A DNA stretch of 64,000 nucleotides. Source: Capra hircus. Taxonomy: Eukaryota > Chordata > Mammalia > Artiodactyla > Bovidae. Below are positions 1 through 11,990 of this stretch, piece after piece (positions within the stretch are counted from its first letter, which is position 1; every line of letters starts with the position of its first letter). The notes beneath the pieces are model-generated. The model searched no databases and had not been told where the DNA came from. It saw only the letters and a program-made list of their open reading frames with translations. The position numbers and the translations under genes were made by a program. Location: positions 51,759,591 through 51,823,590 of the forward strand of contig NC_030811.1 of NCBI RefSeq assembly GCF_001704415.2, read 5' to 3'.

Positions 1-1744
1 TCAAATCCAGGCCCAAGTCTACTTATCATCACCTCTAAACTCATGGCCAAGAGACCATGAACCAAATACTGGGCTATTTCAGCTTTAGGCCAACTTATTA
101 ATAGGGCAGTTAACCCTAATAGAGCAACCTTCATACTATGTAACTTTTCTGATTCTGTTCAACCAGTATTTCAATACCCACTGCAATTATGGGTTTCACT
201 CCAAGTAATTCTCCGTTACTCACTTTGATCACCACTCCAGCAACCTACCTAGAAGAATTTCATGAGTTCAGGAGAAGCTTCAGGCTTTTTGAGACCTGCA
301 TGATTGGACTCTGAAGTCTGAAATATGGCTAGACGATACTGTTTTGTAGATGATTCCCATGAAATTTCAGCTTTGTTTGCACTCTGCAGTCCTTCAGAAA
401 TATCGTCTTTTGCTAGGCATATTACAAAAAACAGATAAACCAGAATGCTCAGGATTGCTGTCCCTTCCCTTGAGAATACCAATATTTACTCTAAATTGGT
501 TAGGTTCTAGAAGAGACAGAATGTCCGCAGTATTTTAACTGAATCTTCTTATTAGCAAGGAAATATCTGCTGCTTATTTAATCAGTTTAATCAAGCTTTT
601 TGTGGGTTTCTTCCTGTAAACTTTATATTGTTTCTTTGCAGCCAATCAGTAGTAAAGGGAAGTTAAGCCTAACGAATTCTACTTTGGAGTTTATAATCAT
701 TGCACATACATTATGATGAGTTTATTCTATATTCTCTTAAAGCCTGATGTTCTTGAAGGATATAGTCCTATTTCCCTGAGGGCTGTATTCTAAAGAATGG
801 GGTAATCTAACAAATGATCTATTTTATATCAAAGGGGAGAGTTTCCCGTAAATTATATCTTTTCAAAGGATATATCATGACCATTATGGGCAGGCTTTAC
901 TTTGTTGCTGCAAAAGATAAACTTTTTTCTTTGACAGTAATTTTATGAGTTAGGATAATTTTATGAAGGCATAGTAAAGAGGCTTTACTAATAGCATTGA
1001 GGAGGATTAGGGTGGGAGTAATGGTGATTAGTTTTCCTGCAAGACACCCATTTCCATTTTCCTTTCTCCCTTTCGTAACAGCATCCTAATTTGGGTACCG
1101 GTATGACTCTTTTCATGTACGTCAGGGGAAACCGGCACACCCAGCTCCAGAGAAAAACTGTTTTGAATTAAGGATAATACCATGTCCCTTCCTATGGTTA
1201 CTGGTGCTGGAACCCAGGCCTAGGCTGGCCTGTTCACAGCATTCCTCTGGCCCCAGGGACTGGTTCAGGAAGGACATAATAAACCTGTTTGTGCTGATAA
1301 GAAATGAGAAGAGACATGAAGAAACTTCTGAGAAAAAGTTTTCCTTGTTCTTGCGAGAGAATCACAGGAAGAAGTGCTCTTTCTTTGGACACTGAGGAGA
1401 GCATATACGAAGGCAGCATTTTGCCGTAAGAAAAGCCAGTGTGAGGATGGAACCAACAAACTGAAAAATAATAGTTCTTGCAGGCTGGGCTAGACTGAAC
1501 CTGGTGCCCACCTTCTCTAGACTTTCATTATGTGAACCAATGAATTCTCAGTTACATGAGCCAATAAAAACTAAGTGGAGTCTGATTTTCTGTTACTTTT
1601 GGGGGAAAGTATCTTAACTAAAAAGGTTGAATAAGTTTTAATTTTGTTTCATTTTCAAAATATCAAAATATTTTAAGGCTTAAGAACAATTTTTACAAGC
1701 AAGCATGTGGTAAAATTCAAGCAGCAAAAAAGGACAAAGAAAAT
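1..1744. other. No gene recognised
   Basis: This is AT-rich DNA with only short chance open frames. I see no recognisable coding exon, RNA gene or clear repeat family. Confidence 0.5.
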
Positions 1745-2270
1745 GTCTATCTCATTTCAGATTCAACCACAGAATAAGTTTCACATATGTAAATGTGTGT
1801 GTTCTTGTTTCTACTCAGATAGAGGCACAATGTATACATTGGTCTAACATCTTGCTTTTTGTACTTTCTATATCCTGGAGGTTATTTCAAATTATAAAAA
1901 TAGATTTATTTCATTCTTTATAAAGACTGTATGGTATTCTTTTTTATGGATATACCATAACTCCTTTAACCAATTCTAATTTTTTGCCGCTATAAATAAT
2001 GATGAAACGAACATTCTTAAATTTAAATATTTGAACAAAGATATGAATACGAATCTGAGGATAAACTCCTAGGGTGGAATATCTGAGTCAAAAAGTTTAT
2101 ATATTTTACATTTTAATAATTATTGCCAAAATAGAATCTTTTTAGAAAGGATGTATAAAATGCATATTTTTTATGTTCATATTCAAATACATTCTTTTTC
2201 CTTGTACTTTACCAATTGCCCAAAATTATAGTGCATTTTAAACTGATAACTATTTAAACCACAACTTTAT
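1745..2270. mobile_element. Old L1-type LINE fragment
   Basis: The stretch describing a mid-repeat region (TATGGATATACCATAA near 1,947, then CTCCTAGGGTGGAATATCTG near 2,068, then a GCCAAAATAGAAT block) follows the order of a common, old mammalian L1 3' region. It is heavily diverged and has no open frame. The assignment is from memory of the consensus, so subfamily and orientation are left open. Confidence 0.45.
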
Positions 2271-2631
2271 TTCAGTTTTTCTGGAGTTTTTAATTTATTT
2301 TTTTTTTTCTATTGGGAAAAGGAATATACCTTCTTCACCATATCCAAATATCTTCCAACACCTTATTTATTCTATCTACAGTGTGGAATGTATTCTTTTC
2401 TTATTACAGATATTCTTTTGGCCCCCACTGAGCTCTTACTCTAATTTGGAAAGACATTTCTAGACCTGCAGTGCTCGCAGTCCTGGAGGTTCGCTGAAGC
2501 CTGGGTTAGGTCTGTGTTTTCTGAACTCCAGCTCATTTTCTTTCTATTTTCCCTGCCTCTTGTTTTTTTCTCAAGTACATCAAGCAACTTCCTAAGAAAG
2601 GGAGTTTCTGAGTCCTAGAATATCTTTACAA

Positions 2632-2745
2632 TGGGCCCTCCCTATCTGTGGTTTTGGCATCCACCATTATGGAGGGACAACTGTAAGGGACCTGAGCATC
2701 TGGGGATTTGGTGTCCCCAGGGGTCCTGGAATGAACTCCCTGAAA
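2632..2745. mobile_element. Tigger/MER2-like DNA transposon remnant
   Basis: Two blocks resemble the ends of Tigger-class elements: CCCTCCCTATCTGTGG near 2,637, and GAGCATCTGGGGATTTGG followed by CCCCAGGGGTCCTGGAA near 2,695-2,731. The interior is almost wholly lost. A short + frame overlaps it but has no known homology. Confidence 0.4.
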
Positions 2746-3567
2746 ACCGACAGATGATCTTGTTCTATTGCTTACTTGACAATTTGACTCCAAGTTTCCA
2801 ACCTCAGAAAATCTCTGAGGTTTCACTGGACAGATTCATTCCTACTGCCACTGCAGCCCCTCCTGGTTGTATATGGGTTGTGGCTTCTTTCTTTCTGTTT
2901 AATCCATCACATGATTCCATCGCTTTTCTGACTTTCATACGATTTTAAAAATATTTAATCCGTTGGTGATTCTCTTTCTAGTCTCTTCATTCATGTTTTT
3001 TTATTTCCCTGTTTGGTTTTTGCTCTTTTACTATTATTTTAATTGCATCCAGAGCAAACACATGTGTGCAGTTTGCCATTCAAGTGGGAAGCCTCTCCCT
3101 AGTCCTTTTTATTTTTCAGAGTCTCAAAGTAATTTTATTCATTGTCATCATACATAAGAATTCACTTGTCTACTTTTTCCATGAAAAAGTAGCTCATGAT
3201 GACGTTTAACCTCTTATATAATTATATAAATTGAAACTATTTGGTTGGAAATAACATGTCATGTTCTAGAAATGTTAGTCACTTAGCACTTCAGGATGGT
3301 TGTAAAGTATTATCATAGATATCATAGGAATTCACTTGTCTTTACCAACTTAGTACTCAAGAAAACAACTGAATGTGTATTCTATTAAACATGGGTAAGT
3401 TTTTGTGGCATTGATGGGGTATGACTCAGGATAAAGCTGAATTGCTCTGGAACTAAGCGGGTGTGAATGGAATGAAATGATGTATTATTTATATTTTGTA
3501 ATTATTAGCAATTCACTATAAACATATAACCTATAAGCAATAGTATGATTGTAAATAATACTCAACT
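2746..3567. other. No gene recognised
   Basis: AT-rich sequence with no exon, RNA gene or clear repeat that I can recognise. Confidence 0.5.
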
Positions 3568-3580
3568 CTTATTGAGCAGG

Positions 3581-3772
3581 TCTTCCCTGGTGGCTCAGCT
3601 GATAAAGAAATTGCCTGCAATGCGGGAGACCTGAGTTCAATCACATGGTTTTGAAGATCCCCTAGAGAAGGGAAAGGCTACCCACTCCAGTATTCTGGGT
3701 TGGAGAATTCCATGGACTGTATTGTCCATGGGGTTGCAAAGAGTCAGACACAACTGAGCGACTTTTGCTTCA
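3581..3772 (+). mobile_element. Bov-tA-type SINE
   Basis: A tRNA-derived head (CTTCCCTGGTGGCTCAG) is followed by the Bov-A body ending in a CAACTGAGCGACTT-type sequence. The flanks at 3,568-3,580 and 3,773-3,785 form a 13-bp target-site duplication with one mismatch (CTTATTGAGCAGG / CTTATTGAGAAGG), which fixes both ends. Confidence 0.9.
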
Positions 3773-3785
3773 CTTATTGAGAAGG

Positions 3786-4384
3786 AGAAAAAGAGTGTGC
3801 ATATGTATATGTTTATGATAAATTTTTATAAAATAGAGATTGTTTAGCATAAGTTTACAAACAATAATAAAATTTACAGTACATTAAGTGTAACTGTCAT
3901 ATACCCAATGTATTCTTACACAATACGTTTGCCAAACTTTTCTGTCTGTAGCCAACATATGGTTGCAACTGCACTATGATTTGACAAATGGATATGCATC
4001 CCTTTTGCTAGCTCTTTTCCTGATAAATCTATCATCATTAAATCTGACATATGTAGTCATTTTTTCATATTTTTGCTTATCAATGAGCTTGCAAAATTCT
4101 TAAAAATTTAACAACCAGCTCTGGCAAACTGGCACACAGGAACTCCAGGACACCTATAAACTCCACTTAAGGGGATCAAAATAAGGACCCCTCTATTTTC
4201 ATCATCCAAATTGTACTTCTCTGATATCATGAAAATATCATTTTTCTCTGTAATCCCTACTCTAACCATTGTCCATTTCCACCGTACAAAATCTGTACAC
4301 CTCAGTGACTGAGAGGTTTGACCTACTTAGATCACTTACAGAAGTAAAAAACAGAAAATCAGCTGGTCATCCAAGGTGGTGTAT
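3786..4384. other. No gene recognised
   Basis: AT-rich sequence between a SINE and a BovB fragment. Nothing identifiable. Confidence 0.5.
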
Positions 4385-5524
4385 TCAGTTCAGTCACTCA
4401 GTTGTGTCCAGCTCTTTGCAACCCCATGGACTGCAGCATGCCAGGCTTCCCTGTCCATTACCAACTCCCAGAGCTTGCTCAAACTCATGTCGATAGAGTC
4501 AGTGATGCCAACCATCTCATCCTCTGTCGTCCCCCTCTCCTCCTGCCTTCAATCTTTCCCAGCATCAGGGTCTTTTCAAATGAGTCAGTTCTTTGTACCA
4601 GGTAGCCAAAGTATTGGAGTTTAAGCTTCAGGATCAGTCCTTCCAATGAATATTCAGGACTGATTTCCTTTAGGATGGACTGGTTTGATCTCCTTGCAGT
4701 CCAAGGGACTCTCAAGAGTCTTCTCCAACACCACAGTTCAAAAGCATCAATTCTTTGGCACTCAGCTTTATTTATGGTCCAACTCCATACATGACTACTG
4801 GAAAAACCGTAGCCTTGACTAGACGGACCTTTGTGAGGTAATGTTTCTGCTTTTTAATATGCAGTCTAGGTTGGTCATAGCTTTTCTTCCCAGGAGCAAG
4901 AGTCTTTTAATTTCATGACTGCAGTCACCATCTGCAATGATTTTGGAGCCCCCCAAAATAAAGTCTGTCACTGTTTCCATTGTTTTCCCATTTATTTGTC
5001 ATGGAGTGATGTGACCAGATGCCATGATCTTAGTTTTCTGAATGTTGAGCTATAAGCCAGCTTTTTCCTCTCCTCTTTCACTTTCATCAAGAGACTCTTT
5101 AGTTCCTCTTTGCTTTCTGCCTTTAGAGTGGTGTCATCTGAGTATCTGAGGTTACTGATATTTCTCCCGGCAATCTTGATTCCAGCTTGTGCTTCATCCA
5201 GCCCAGCATTTCATATGATGTACTCTGCATAGAAGTTAAACAAGCAGGGTAACAATATACAGCCTTCACATACTCCTTTCCCGATCTGGAACTAGTTTGT
5301 TGTTCCATGTCTAGTTCTGACTGTTGCTTCTTGACCTACATACAGATTTCTCAGGAGGCAGGTCAGGTGGTCTAGTATACCCATATCTTTAAGAATTTTC
5401 CACAGTTTGTTGTGACCCACACAGTCAAAGGCTTTGGCGTGGTCAGTAAAGCAGAAGTAGATGTTTTTCTGGAACTCTCTTGTTTTCTCTAAGTGATCCA
5501 ACAGATGCTGGCAATTTGATCTCT
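4385..5524 (-). mobile_element. BovB LINE, 5'-truncated
   Basis: The element begins on the + strand with the CAGTTCAGTCACTCAGT-type 3' tail and runs antisense. Reverse-strand fragments encode the BovB reverse-transcriptase palm (FDCVGHNKLWKILK, then TCLLRNLYVGQEATVRT) and the C-terminal region (RVPWTARRSNQSILKEIS). Several frameshifts and stops interrupt it. Similarity stops in the segment just before the conserved GFRKGRGTRDQ block. The break abuts the outer end of the inverted-repeat element at 5,525. Confidence 0.9.
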
Positions 5525-6219
5525 GAAACCTAACAGGCCCCGTAGATACAGTGATCAGCAAAAGACAGAAAGACAAAAAAATAAGTAAGGGCAGCTACAT
5601 TATAAAGAGGACTTGGACTGGTATTCAAAGATTTACCTCCATTGCAGGTAAATCTGGGACAGGGTGGCTCCCAGTGACATAGGGCAGGAAATTCCACCAC
5701 CCAGGAGGTGGCATATTAGGCTGGGCCTAGGCTGTTGCTGACATCACAGCCACATGGTGGCACTATTGAAACATAGGTACTGCAGCTGCCTCAGTACCCC
5801 CTGCACATACCACCCCCACCTCAGCTTGCTCCTAGGTATGCAAAGCTTTACAGAGAACCAACATGCATCTCCTCTTCAAACCTAGCATCCCTCTCCTCTT
5901 TGACACACTGTTCCTTCCAACGCAGGAAATTCTATCAATGCAGACAAGCCAATGCACGGTCTGCTTGCTAAAAGTTATATAACAGGCCCTTCCAGGGGCA
6001 TCTGTCCCAGCAAGTTCTACTTGTTGGCCTCTGGTTTTTAAACCCTGTCATTCTTATGTCCCTGGGAGCCACCCCGTCTCAGATTTACCTGTGATGCAGG
6101 TAAATCTTTGAATACCAGTCCAAGTCCTTTCTATAATGTAGCTGTCCTTACTTATTTGTATCTTTCTGTCTTTTGCTGATCACTATAGATCACTATATCT
6201 ATGTGGCCTGTTAGGTTTC
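5525..6219. mobile_element. 695-bp element with ~150-bp terminal inverted repeats
   Basis: The outer 15 bases are perfect inverted copies (GAAACCTAACAGGCC at 5,525; GGCCTGTTAGGTTTC ending 6,219). Inverted similarity continues inward for about 150 bases on each side, to the GGTGGCTCCCA block near 5,664-5,674 and its complement near 6,062-6,072, with about 90% identity by eye. One arm has a small internal duplication (GATCACTATA). Each arm also contains a smaller palindrome built on GATTTACCT / AGGTAAATC. The ~390-bp core has no long open frame. The layout suggests a non-autonomous DNA transposon or foldback element, but I do not recognise the family, and no clear target duplication is visible because the left side abuts BovB. 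Confidence 0.7.
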
Positions 6220-6934
6220 ATTCCACATTAGAGCACAATGGAAAAACTCCATTCTTTATCATCTTCCATAGAAATTTAACAAAACTTAGCATTTTTGTGT
6301 TTGGGCAAGTTGTCCCCAGTTTCATGTAAATATCCCAAGGAAGGATTCTAATTGGCCCAGCTTGGGTCATGTGCCTCCCACTGGGTCAGTGTGTGGTCAG
6401 GAGGATGGGAGTATGACTGACCAGACCTGTATCACTTAGCAGCTTCTATGGTGGGAGTAGTATGGGTGGCAGCCCAGAGGTGCATGGAATAAGAAAAGAA
6501 GAAAATTCCAAAGGAGATGGGGAAATCTTATCTAAAGATGAAAGACAGAAATGCTCAAAGAACAAAAGCAATGAACATCACTTTTTGTAGAGATTTGACC
6601 ATTTCTCATGGTTAGGTTTTCCTTTTTTGGGTGTTTTAACAATTCCTAGGGAACAACAAGGAAAGGTATGCTTTACAGGAAAAATTGTAAAATGGAAACA
6701 TATTTAACACTAAGTAATGCTGAAGGATTCACTTTGAAGCATTTTTGTGAAATATTAGTTTATATATTATGAAGTTTAGATTTTTGTACAATTGGTGTTC
6801 TCAAAGTAAGGTGCAAGTTTTGCATGCTTTCAAACCCTATGACGTGGTATTACTTTAAATTTTCACTTATTGTGACAATATTTTAGAGCCTTCAGTGGAA
6901 ACATTAAATCAAAAGGTACTTTATTCTACTTGCA
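6220..6934. other. No gene recognised
   Basis: AT-rich sequence with no recognisable exon or repeat. Confidence 0.5.
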
Positions 6935-6937
6935 TGC

Positions 6938-7142
6938 ATGCGTGTGTATGCTCAGTCATGTCCAACTTTTTGTGATCCCATGAACTGTAGCCTTCCATGC
7001 TCCTCTGTCCATAGAATTTTCCAGGCAACAATACTGGAGTGAGTTGCTGTCTCCTACTCCAGGGATCTTTCTGACCCAGAGATCCAATCCACATCTCCGG
7101 CATTAGCAGGTGTATTTTTATTACTGCGCCACCTGGGAAGCC
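6938..7142 (-). mobile_element. Bov-tA-type SINE
   Basis: An antisense copy. It begins with the GCTCAGTCATGTCCAACTT-type 3' body and ends in GCGCCACCTGGGAAGCCC, the complement of the tRNA-like head. Moderately diverged. Confidence 0.88.
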
Positions 7143-7205
7143 CTGAAGCAGAGACAAAAAAGGCAAATGATCTCACTGCTATTTACTCATCACTATTCTA
7201 GCTTT

Positions 7206-7455
7206 CGGAGAAGGCAATGGCACCCACTCCAGTGCTCTTGCCTGGAAAATCCCATGGATGGAGGAACCTGGAAGGCTGCAGTCCATGGGGTCGCCGAGGG
7301 TCGAACACGACTGAGCGACTTCACTTCCACTTTTCACTTTCATGCATTGGAGAAGGAAATGGCAACCCACTCCAGTGTTCTTGCCTGGAGAATCCCAGGG
7401 ACAGGGGAGCCTGGTGGGCTCGCACAGTCAGACACGACTGAAATGACTTGGCAGC
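7206..7455 (+). mobile_element. Bov-A2-type dimeric SINE
   Basis: Two Bov-A monomers stand in tandem without a tRNA head, each starting GGAGAAGG and joined by the ACTTTTCACTTTCATGCATT linker. An 11-bp target duplication, ATTCTAGCTTT, is present at 7,195-7,205 and 7,456-7,466. Confidence 0.9.
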
Positions 7456-7524
7456 ATTCTAGCTTTATGATTTCATACTGTGTAGGATATTTCATCTCTT
7501 AAATATTCTGTATCAAAATATGAC

Positions 7525-7663
7525 CTAAAGGGGTGGGTTGGGGGGATGGAGGGAGGCTCAAGAGAAAGGATATATGTATACTTAAAGCTGAGTCACATTG
7601 TTGTATAGCAAAAACCAACACTACATTGTAAGGCAGTTATCCTCCAATTATTAAAAATGTGAT
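7525..7663 (+). mobile_element. L1 3' end, short insertion
   Basis: This is only the last ~140 bases of a ruminant L1: GGAGGGAGGCTCAAGAG, a TATGTATACTTA block and a CCTCCAATTATTAAAAA tail. The flanks at 7,504-7,523 and 7,666-7,685 are a 20-base direct repeat with one mismatch, the expected footprint of target-primed reverse transcription. Confidence 0.85.
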
Positions 7664-7850
7664 TATATTCTATATCAAAATATGATTGATATCAAAATAT
7701 TCTATATGATGATTTCAAAATATTCTGTACCTTATTTTATCTAGGTAACATCCCTTGCTAAGTCTCCATGCCTTCTCTGTCTTCTGTCTCTCTTTCATGG
7801 AATTAGGCTTCAGAAGGATATCATCTCAATCGTTTAAATTTTAAACTGAT

Positions 7851-8150
7851 AGGTGCTTCTCTGGTGGCTCAGTGCTAAAGAATCTGCCTGCCAGTGCAGG
7901 AGACATAGGTTCAATCCCTGTTCCAGGAAGATCCCACATGTGGAGCAGCTAAGCCTGTGCACCACAACTATTGAGCCTGCACTCTAGAGCCTGGGAGCTG
8001 CAGCTCCTGAAGCTCGAGTGCCCTAGCGCCTGTGCTCCACAACAAGAGAAGACAGTGAAATGAGAAGCCCACTACTGCACCTGGAGAGTAGCCCTGCTTA
8101 CGGCGCCTAGAGAGAAGCCCATCAGCTAAAAAGACCCAGCGCGGCGAGGT
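7851..8150 (+). mobile_element. CHR-type SINE
   Basis: A tRNA-like head (CTTCTCTGGTGGCTCAG) is followed by a long tail of CHR-type units (CACAACTATTGAGCCTGC, CAACAAGAGAAG) ending in AAGACCCAGCGCGG. A G-rich run follows where the A-rich tail would normally lie. Confidence 0.8.
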
Positions 8151-8152
8151 GA

Positions 8153-8182
8153 GGGGCGGGGGGGGGGGGGGGGGGGCGGGGG
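8153..8182 (+). repeat. Poly-G tract (19 uninterrupted G)
   Basis: The tract reads GGGG-C, then 19 G, then C-GGGGG, at the 3' end of the preceding SINE. Confidence 0.9.
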
Positions 8183-8252
8183 AAAGACAGGCAGTAACTC
8201 TGACTTAGCTGATTGGGTTGACAATGAAGACTGGCTTCGGAAGTCTTTTATC

Positions 8253-8600
8253 AGGGCTTCCGTCGGGGCTCAATGGTAAGGAATCTGCCTGCCAACGCAG
8301 GAAACTTGGATTCAATCCCTGGTCCTAGGAGATCCCACATGCTGAGAAACAACTAAGCCTGTGCACCACTACTGTTGAGCCTGCGCTCTAGAGCCCCGAA
8401 ACCCAGAACTACTGAGCCTATGTGCTGCAACTACTGGAGCCTACCCTAGAACCCATGCCCTGCAACAAGAGAAGCCACAGCAATGAGGAGCCTGCACGCC
8501 ACTGCAGAGTAGCCCTGGCTGGCCGCAGCTAGGGAAAAGCCTGGACTGCAGTGAAGACCCACCATAGCCAAAAATACATAAATAAATAAAATGCTTTTTA
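8253..8600 (+). mobile_element. CHR-type SINE
   Basis: This is a second CHR-type copy ~100 bases downstream of the first. It has a GGGCTTCCGTCGGGGCTC head, GAGCCTGCGCTCTAGAGCC and CAACAAGAGAAGCC blocks, and an AAATACATAAATAAATAAA tail. Confidence 0.85.
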
Positions 8601-10280
8601 AAAAGGGTTATATTCACACATTTGACTTATTCTATGAACTGAATGCGTTAAACCTACGGCCCTGAGAATTTGATAAAAAACAAAGTTAAAGTATATATTC
8701 AAATTACAGTACACCAGGAAGTACATTCTTTGCAATGATTTCAAGTTAAGATATTATAAATCATTTTCAGATATCAATGTAAAATGTTCAAGGGGCCATG
8801 TGTTTTTCAGACTTCATTCAGGATTACATATGCAAAGAGTTTTGAAGATCTGCATTTTAACCAACAACCACCTCAAGCAACTCAAACTCTTCATTAAGAA
8901 ACACTGCTGTACATTAACTACAGCTATAATTAACTATGAAAAACATCCCATTTAAAAGAAGGATATAAAAGAAGGTAACATCTTAGTAAAAATTCATACT
9001 TAACTAAGCTAACATTTTTCTTCTGTTGATTTAATATTTTTACTCTTGAGTCTAATCAACTGTGGGTTTCTCCCAGTTTATATAGAATTTGGCCTAAGGG
9101 CACACTAAATCTTTCCATCTCACCAGCTTTCAGCCTTTTTGTTTATGCTGTAGGTGGGAAGTGGTTGGTGTTTAAACTCCATTTTCCCCATATTTAAGCC
9201 TATGAAGTCTATATCTGTGCCCCCACAAGACCAAAACTTTCTGATTACAGTTCTCCGTGGTTTTCCCTCCTCCACTAAATATCAATGAAGAAAAAGAGCA
9301 ATTTTTCCAGACTCCAATGGATCCCATGACTGTTTGTTTGGACTCCATGAAAAACAAAATTATAAAAGCGCTACTAACTCTGACCTTCCCTCTTCCACCT
9401 CGTAGGAACTTTTACCACAATATGATGCAGAATTCATTACTAAGGTTTGATTCTATTAAATTGCCAGACAGATTTACTGACCCAGAGCCAAAATGGTTTT
9501 TCTACTACCAAAATTTTCCTTCCTGTTTCTAATAATCGAAAAAAGTTGAAACATATAAAGAAGTTGTAAATCCTTAGCAGCACACTTTTCTCTGCAAATA
9601 TACCTTCCTACCCATTAATTAGCAGCCAGCTGAGAGCAACATCTAGCCAGGACAGAGAGACCCCTGAGCGCAAGAGTGAAAGAGAAGAGGTGGCCACCAA
9701 GGGCAAAGGGAGCTGTTTGGAGAGTACGCCAGGGACAAACTTCCTGTTGTGCAAGCTTACCTCCGGCCAGCCCAGTCCCTGAGGACAAGGCCCTCTTTAA
9801 GCACCACATGTAGCCTGGCATAACCTTGGTTTGGGGAGAAATAGCAAATTCCTGATATGCATTGGGAGTAGAGGGTTAATTTTAATTTCATTTTTCTTTG
9901 TTTAATATTTATTTTGGATCTGGATTGTGGGCACAGCCCTTAAAATAACAAAATGGCCCAACTCTATCTTTGAGTAAAGAAAAAAAAAAAAAAGAAATCT
10001 AGCTTTCAAAAAAATACTATAGCTATAGATTTTGAAGGATTTCTCTTACTTTCTCTTATTTTCACAGTATTTTCAGTGTTATGGTTGTTGTGTCTATATT
10101 TTGTATTTATATCCTGTAAAGATTTTTTCTATCCAATGTTTGGGGAGTAACAACATCACCTTTTTTTTTTTTTTTTTAAGACAATAATCCCCAAAAGGTA
10201 ACTACGTGTTCCCTGTTGTGACAGGAACATTTTCTAGTCTCATCACCTGATACTGCAGAACAAGATAAACAATTGTTAAT
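8601..10280. other. No gene recognised
   Basis: About 1.7 kb of AT-rich sequence with short homopolymers: poly-A near 9,980 and poly-T near 10,160. The 91-codon frame at 9,257-9,532 has no recognisable homology and no exon signals that I can defend. Confidence 0.5.
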
Positions 10281-10282
10281 GA

Positions 10283-10498
10283 TGAAAAGTGAAAGTGTTA
10301 GTTGCTCAGTTGTGTTTGACTCTTTACAACCCCATAGATTGTAGCCTGCCAGGCTCCTCTGTCTGGGATTTTCCAGGCAAGAATGCCAAAGTGGGTTGCC
10401 ATTTCCTTCTCTAGGGCATCTTCTCAGCCTGGGGACTGCACCCAGGTCTCCTGCACTGCAGGCAGATTCTTTACCATCTGAGCCACCAGGGAAGCTGC
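10283..10498 (-). mobile_element. Bov-tA-type SINE
   Basis: An antisense copy from GTTGCTCAGTTGTGTTTGAC to CCATCTGAGCCACCAGGGAA, including the CTGCACTGCAGGCAGATTC block of the tRNA-like head. Confidence 0.9.
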
Positions 10499-10707
10499 AT
10501 TAATTATGAGAAGGTAATAAATAAGCAAAATCAAGATGTGAATTCATCATCCATAGATGATTGCAATGGTAAGCTTGTTACCAAGAAGAAAAGACCTAAC
10601 TATGTATGTAATATATTTTTAAATGATAAACTAACCATTGATTTATAGAGTAACTCTTGGCCAGCTCAGATTAAATATAGATTTAACTGCAGGTAAGCAC
10701 ATGCACA

Positions 10708-10930
10708 GGCTTCCCAGGTGGCGCTAGTGGTAAAGAACCTGCTGGCCAGTGCAGGAGACATAAGAGACATGGGTTCCATCCCTGGGTCGGGAAGATCCCC
10801 TGGAGGAGGGCATGGCAACCCATTCCAGTATTGCCTGGAGAATCCCATGGACGGAGGAGCCTGGCAGGCTATGGTCCATAGAGTCGCAAAGAGTGGTACA
10901 CAACTGAAGTGGCTCAGCGTGTATGCAAGC
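10708..10930 (+). mobile_element. Bov-tA-type SINE
   Basis: A full-length-looking sense copy with a GGCTTCCCAGGTGGCGC head. The ends are set by a 13-bp direct repeat with one mismatch (AAGCACATGCACA at 10,695; AAGCACATACACA at 10,931). Confidence 0.92.
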
Positions 10931-10943
10931 AAGCACATACACA

Positions 10944-11860
10944 TCCAGGTGAGAAAAGAATCTTCTTGGAACCATCTCTTACTAATAGCAACATTAAGAT
11001 CACTGAGAATTCACGAAGACTTTGTCTACCCAAAGTCTCAAATTGGTCAGTTTTGAGACAATCCCTTACAAGTTTCTTTGCAGGAATAACCTTACATTTC
11101 AGTATCAACATGGACTATTGATAATTCTTTTGCAGCCGTTCTCCCCATCTCAAATTCCCTCAATTCCTCACTGAGTACTGCTAGGTTGAAAACTTCTGGT
11201 TTTCCTAATCTTCTAAACTTAAACTAAAGAATATTAAACTATATCTGGTCTTTTACAAAGCAAAACATCCAGGTTCTCTCTAAAGAGTAAGAGGAGGATG
11301 CATCAGAAAGCAAACTGCAAACCAGGGACTGACTGAACACTGTAGTAGGACACAGGATGAATTATGGCCTGAGAAAGTAGAGGCAAGGAGGTAACACACA
11401 GATGGGGAAGGTTTTCGTTTTGTTTGGAAACACAAACTTATTTGATGAACTTCTGATCAAGATCAGTGGAGGGAGTTCACTCAAAAGCAAAATCTGCCCA
11501 CCTAAACCACCTCCTGCCTCTGCAGCGTAATAGACAGAATGTTTAAGAAATTACATTTAGAAGACACCTCCATGCTCCAAAATGAAATGGGTAATGTGGG
11601 AGATAAAATGATATATTTCTATGTGTGCATGGAGAAATAAGAAAAATTATAAAGTTAAATTTATATCTTTTGACTTGTAGAGAAGTTCATGTGAGACATA
11701 ATGTTTATAATAGGATTCAGTTTCACAGAAAACAAGCAAACTCAAAAATCACTCTCCCTCTCTTTTTCAGCCTATGTGTGTGTGTCTGTGTGTGTGTGTG
11801 ATGAACAAATCACATAGGCTTGGTCCCACTACTGTATAATTTGTGAAAGATACATATCAA
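10944..11860. other. No gene recognised
   Basis: Contains a short imperfect TG repeat near 11,774-11,801. No recognisable exon or dispersed repeat. Confidence 0.5.
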
Positions 11861-11867
11861 TTTTATT

Positions 11868-11990
11868 TATTTAAAAAATTTTTTTGGCTGTGCCACTTGT
11901 GGGATCTTGGTTCCAAGACCAGGGGTTGAACCCTAGCCCTCAGCAGTGAGGATTCAGAGTCCTAACCACTGGACCTCCAGGGAATTCCCC
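11868..11990 (-). mobile_element. CHR-type SINE, truncated
   Basis: An antisense copy. It reads GGCTGTGCCACTTGTGGGAT, then CCTAACCACTGGACCTCCAG, the complement of the SINE head, preceded by an A/T-rich tail. Confidence 0.75.

Noticed and set aside
3581..3772. tRNA gene in the SINE head (and in other Bov-tA copies)
   Set aside because: The A/B-box-like head is the tRNA-derived part of a SINE and does not fold into a complete cloverleaf.
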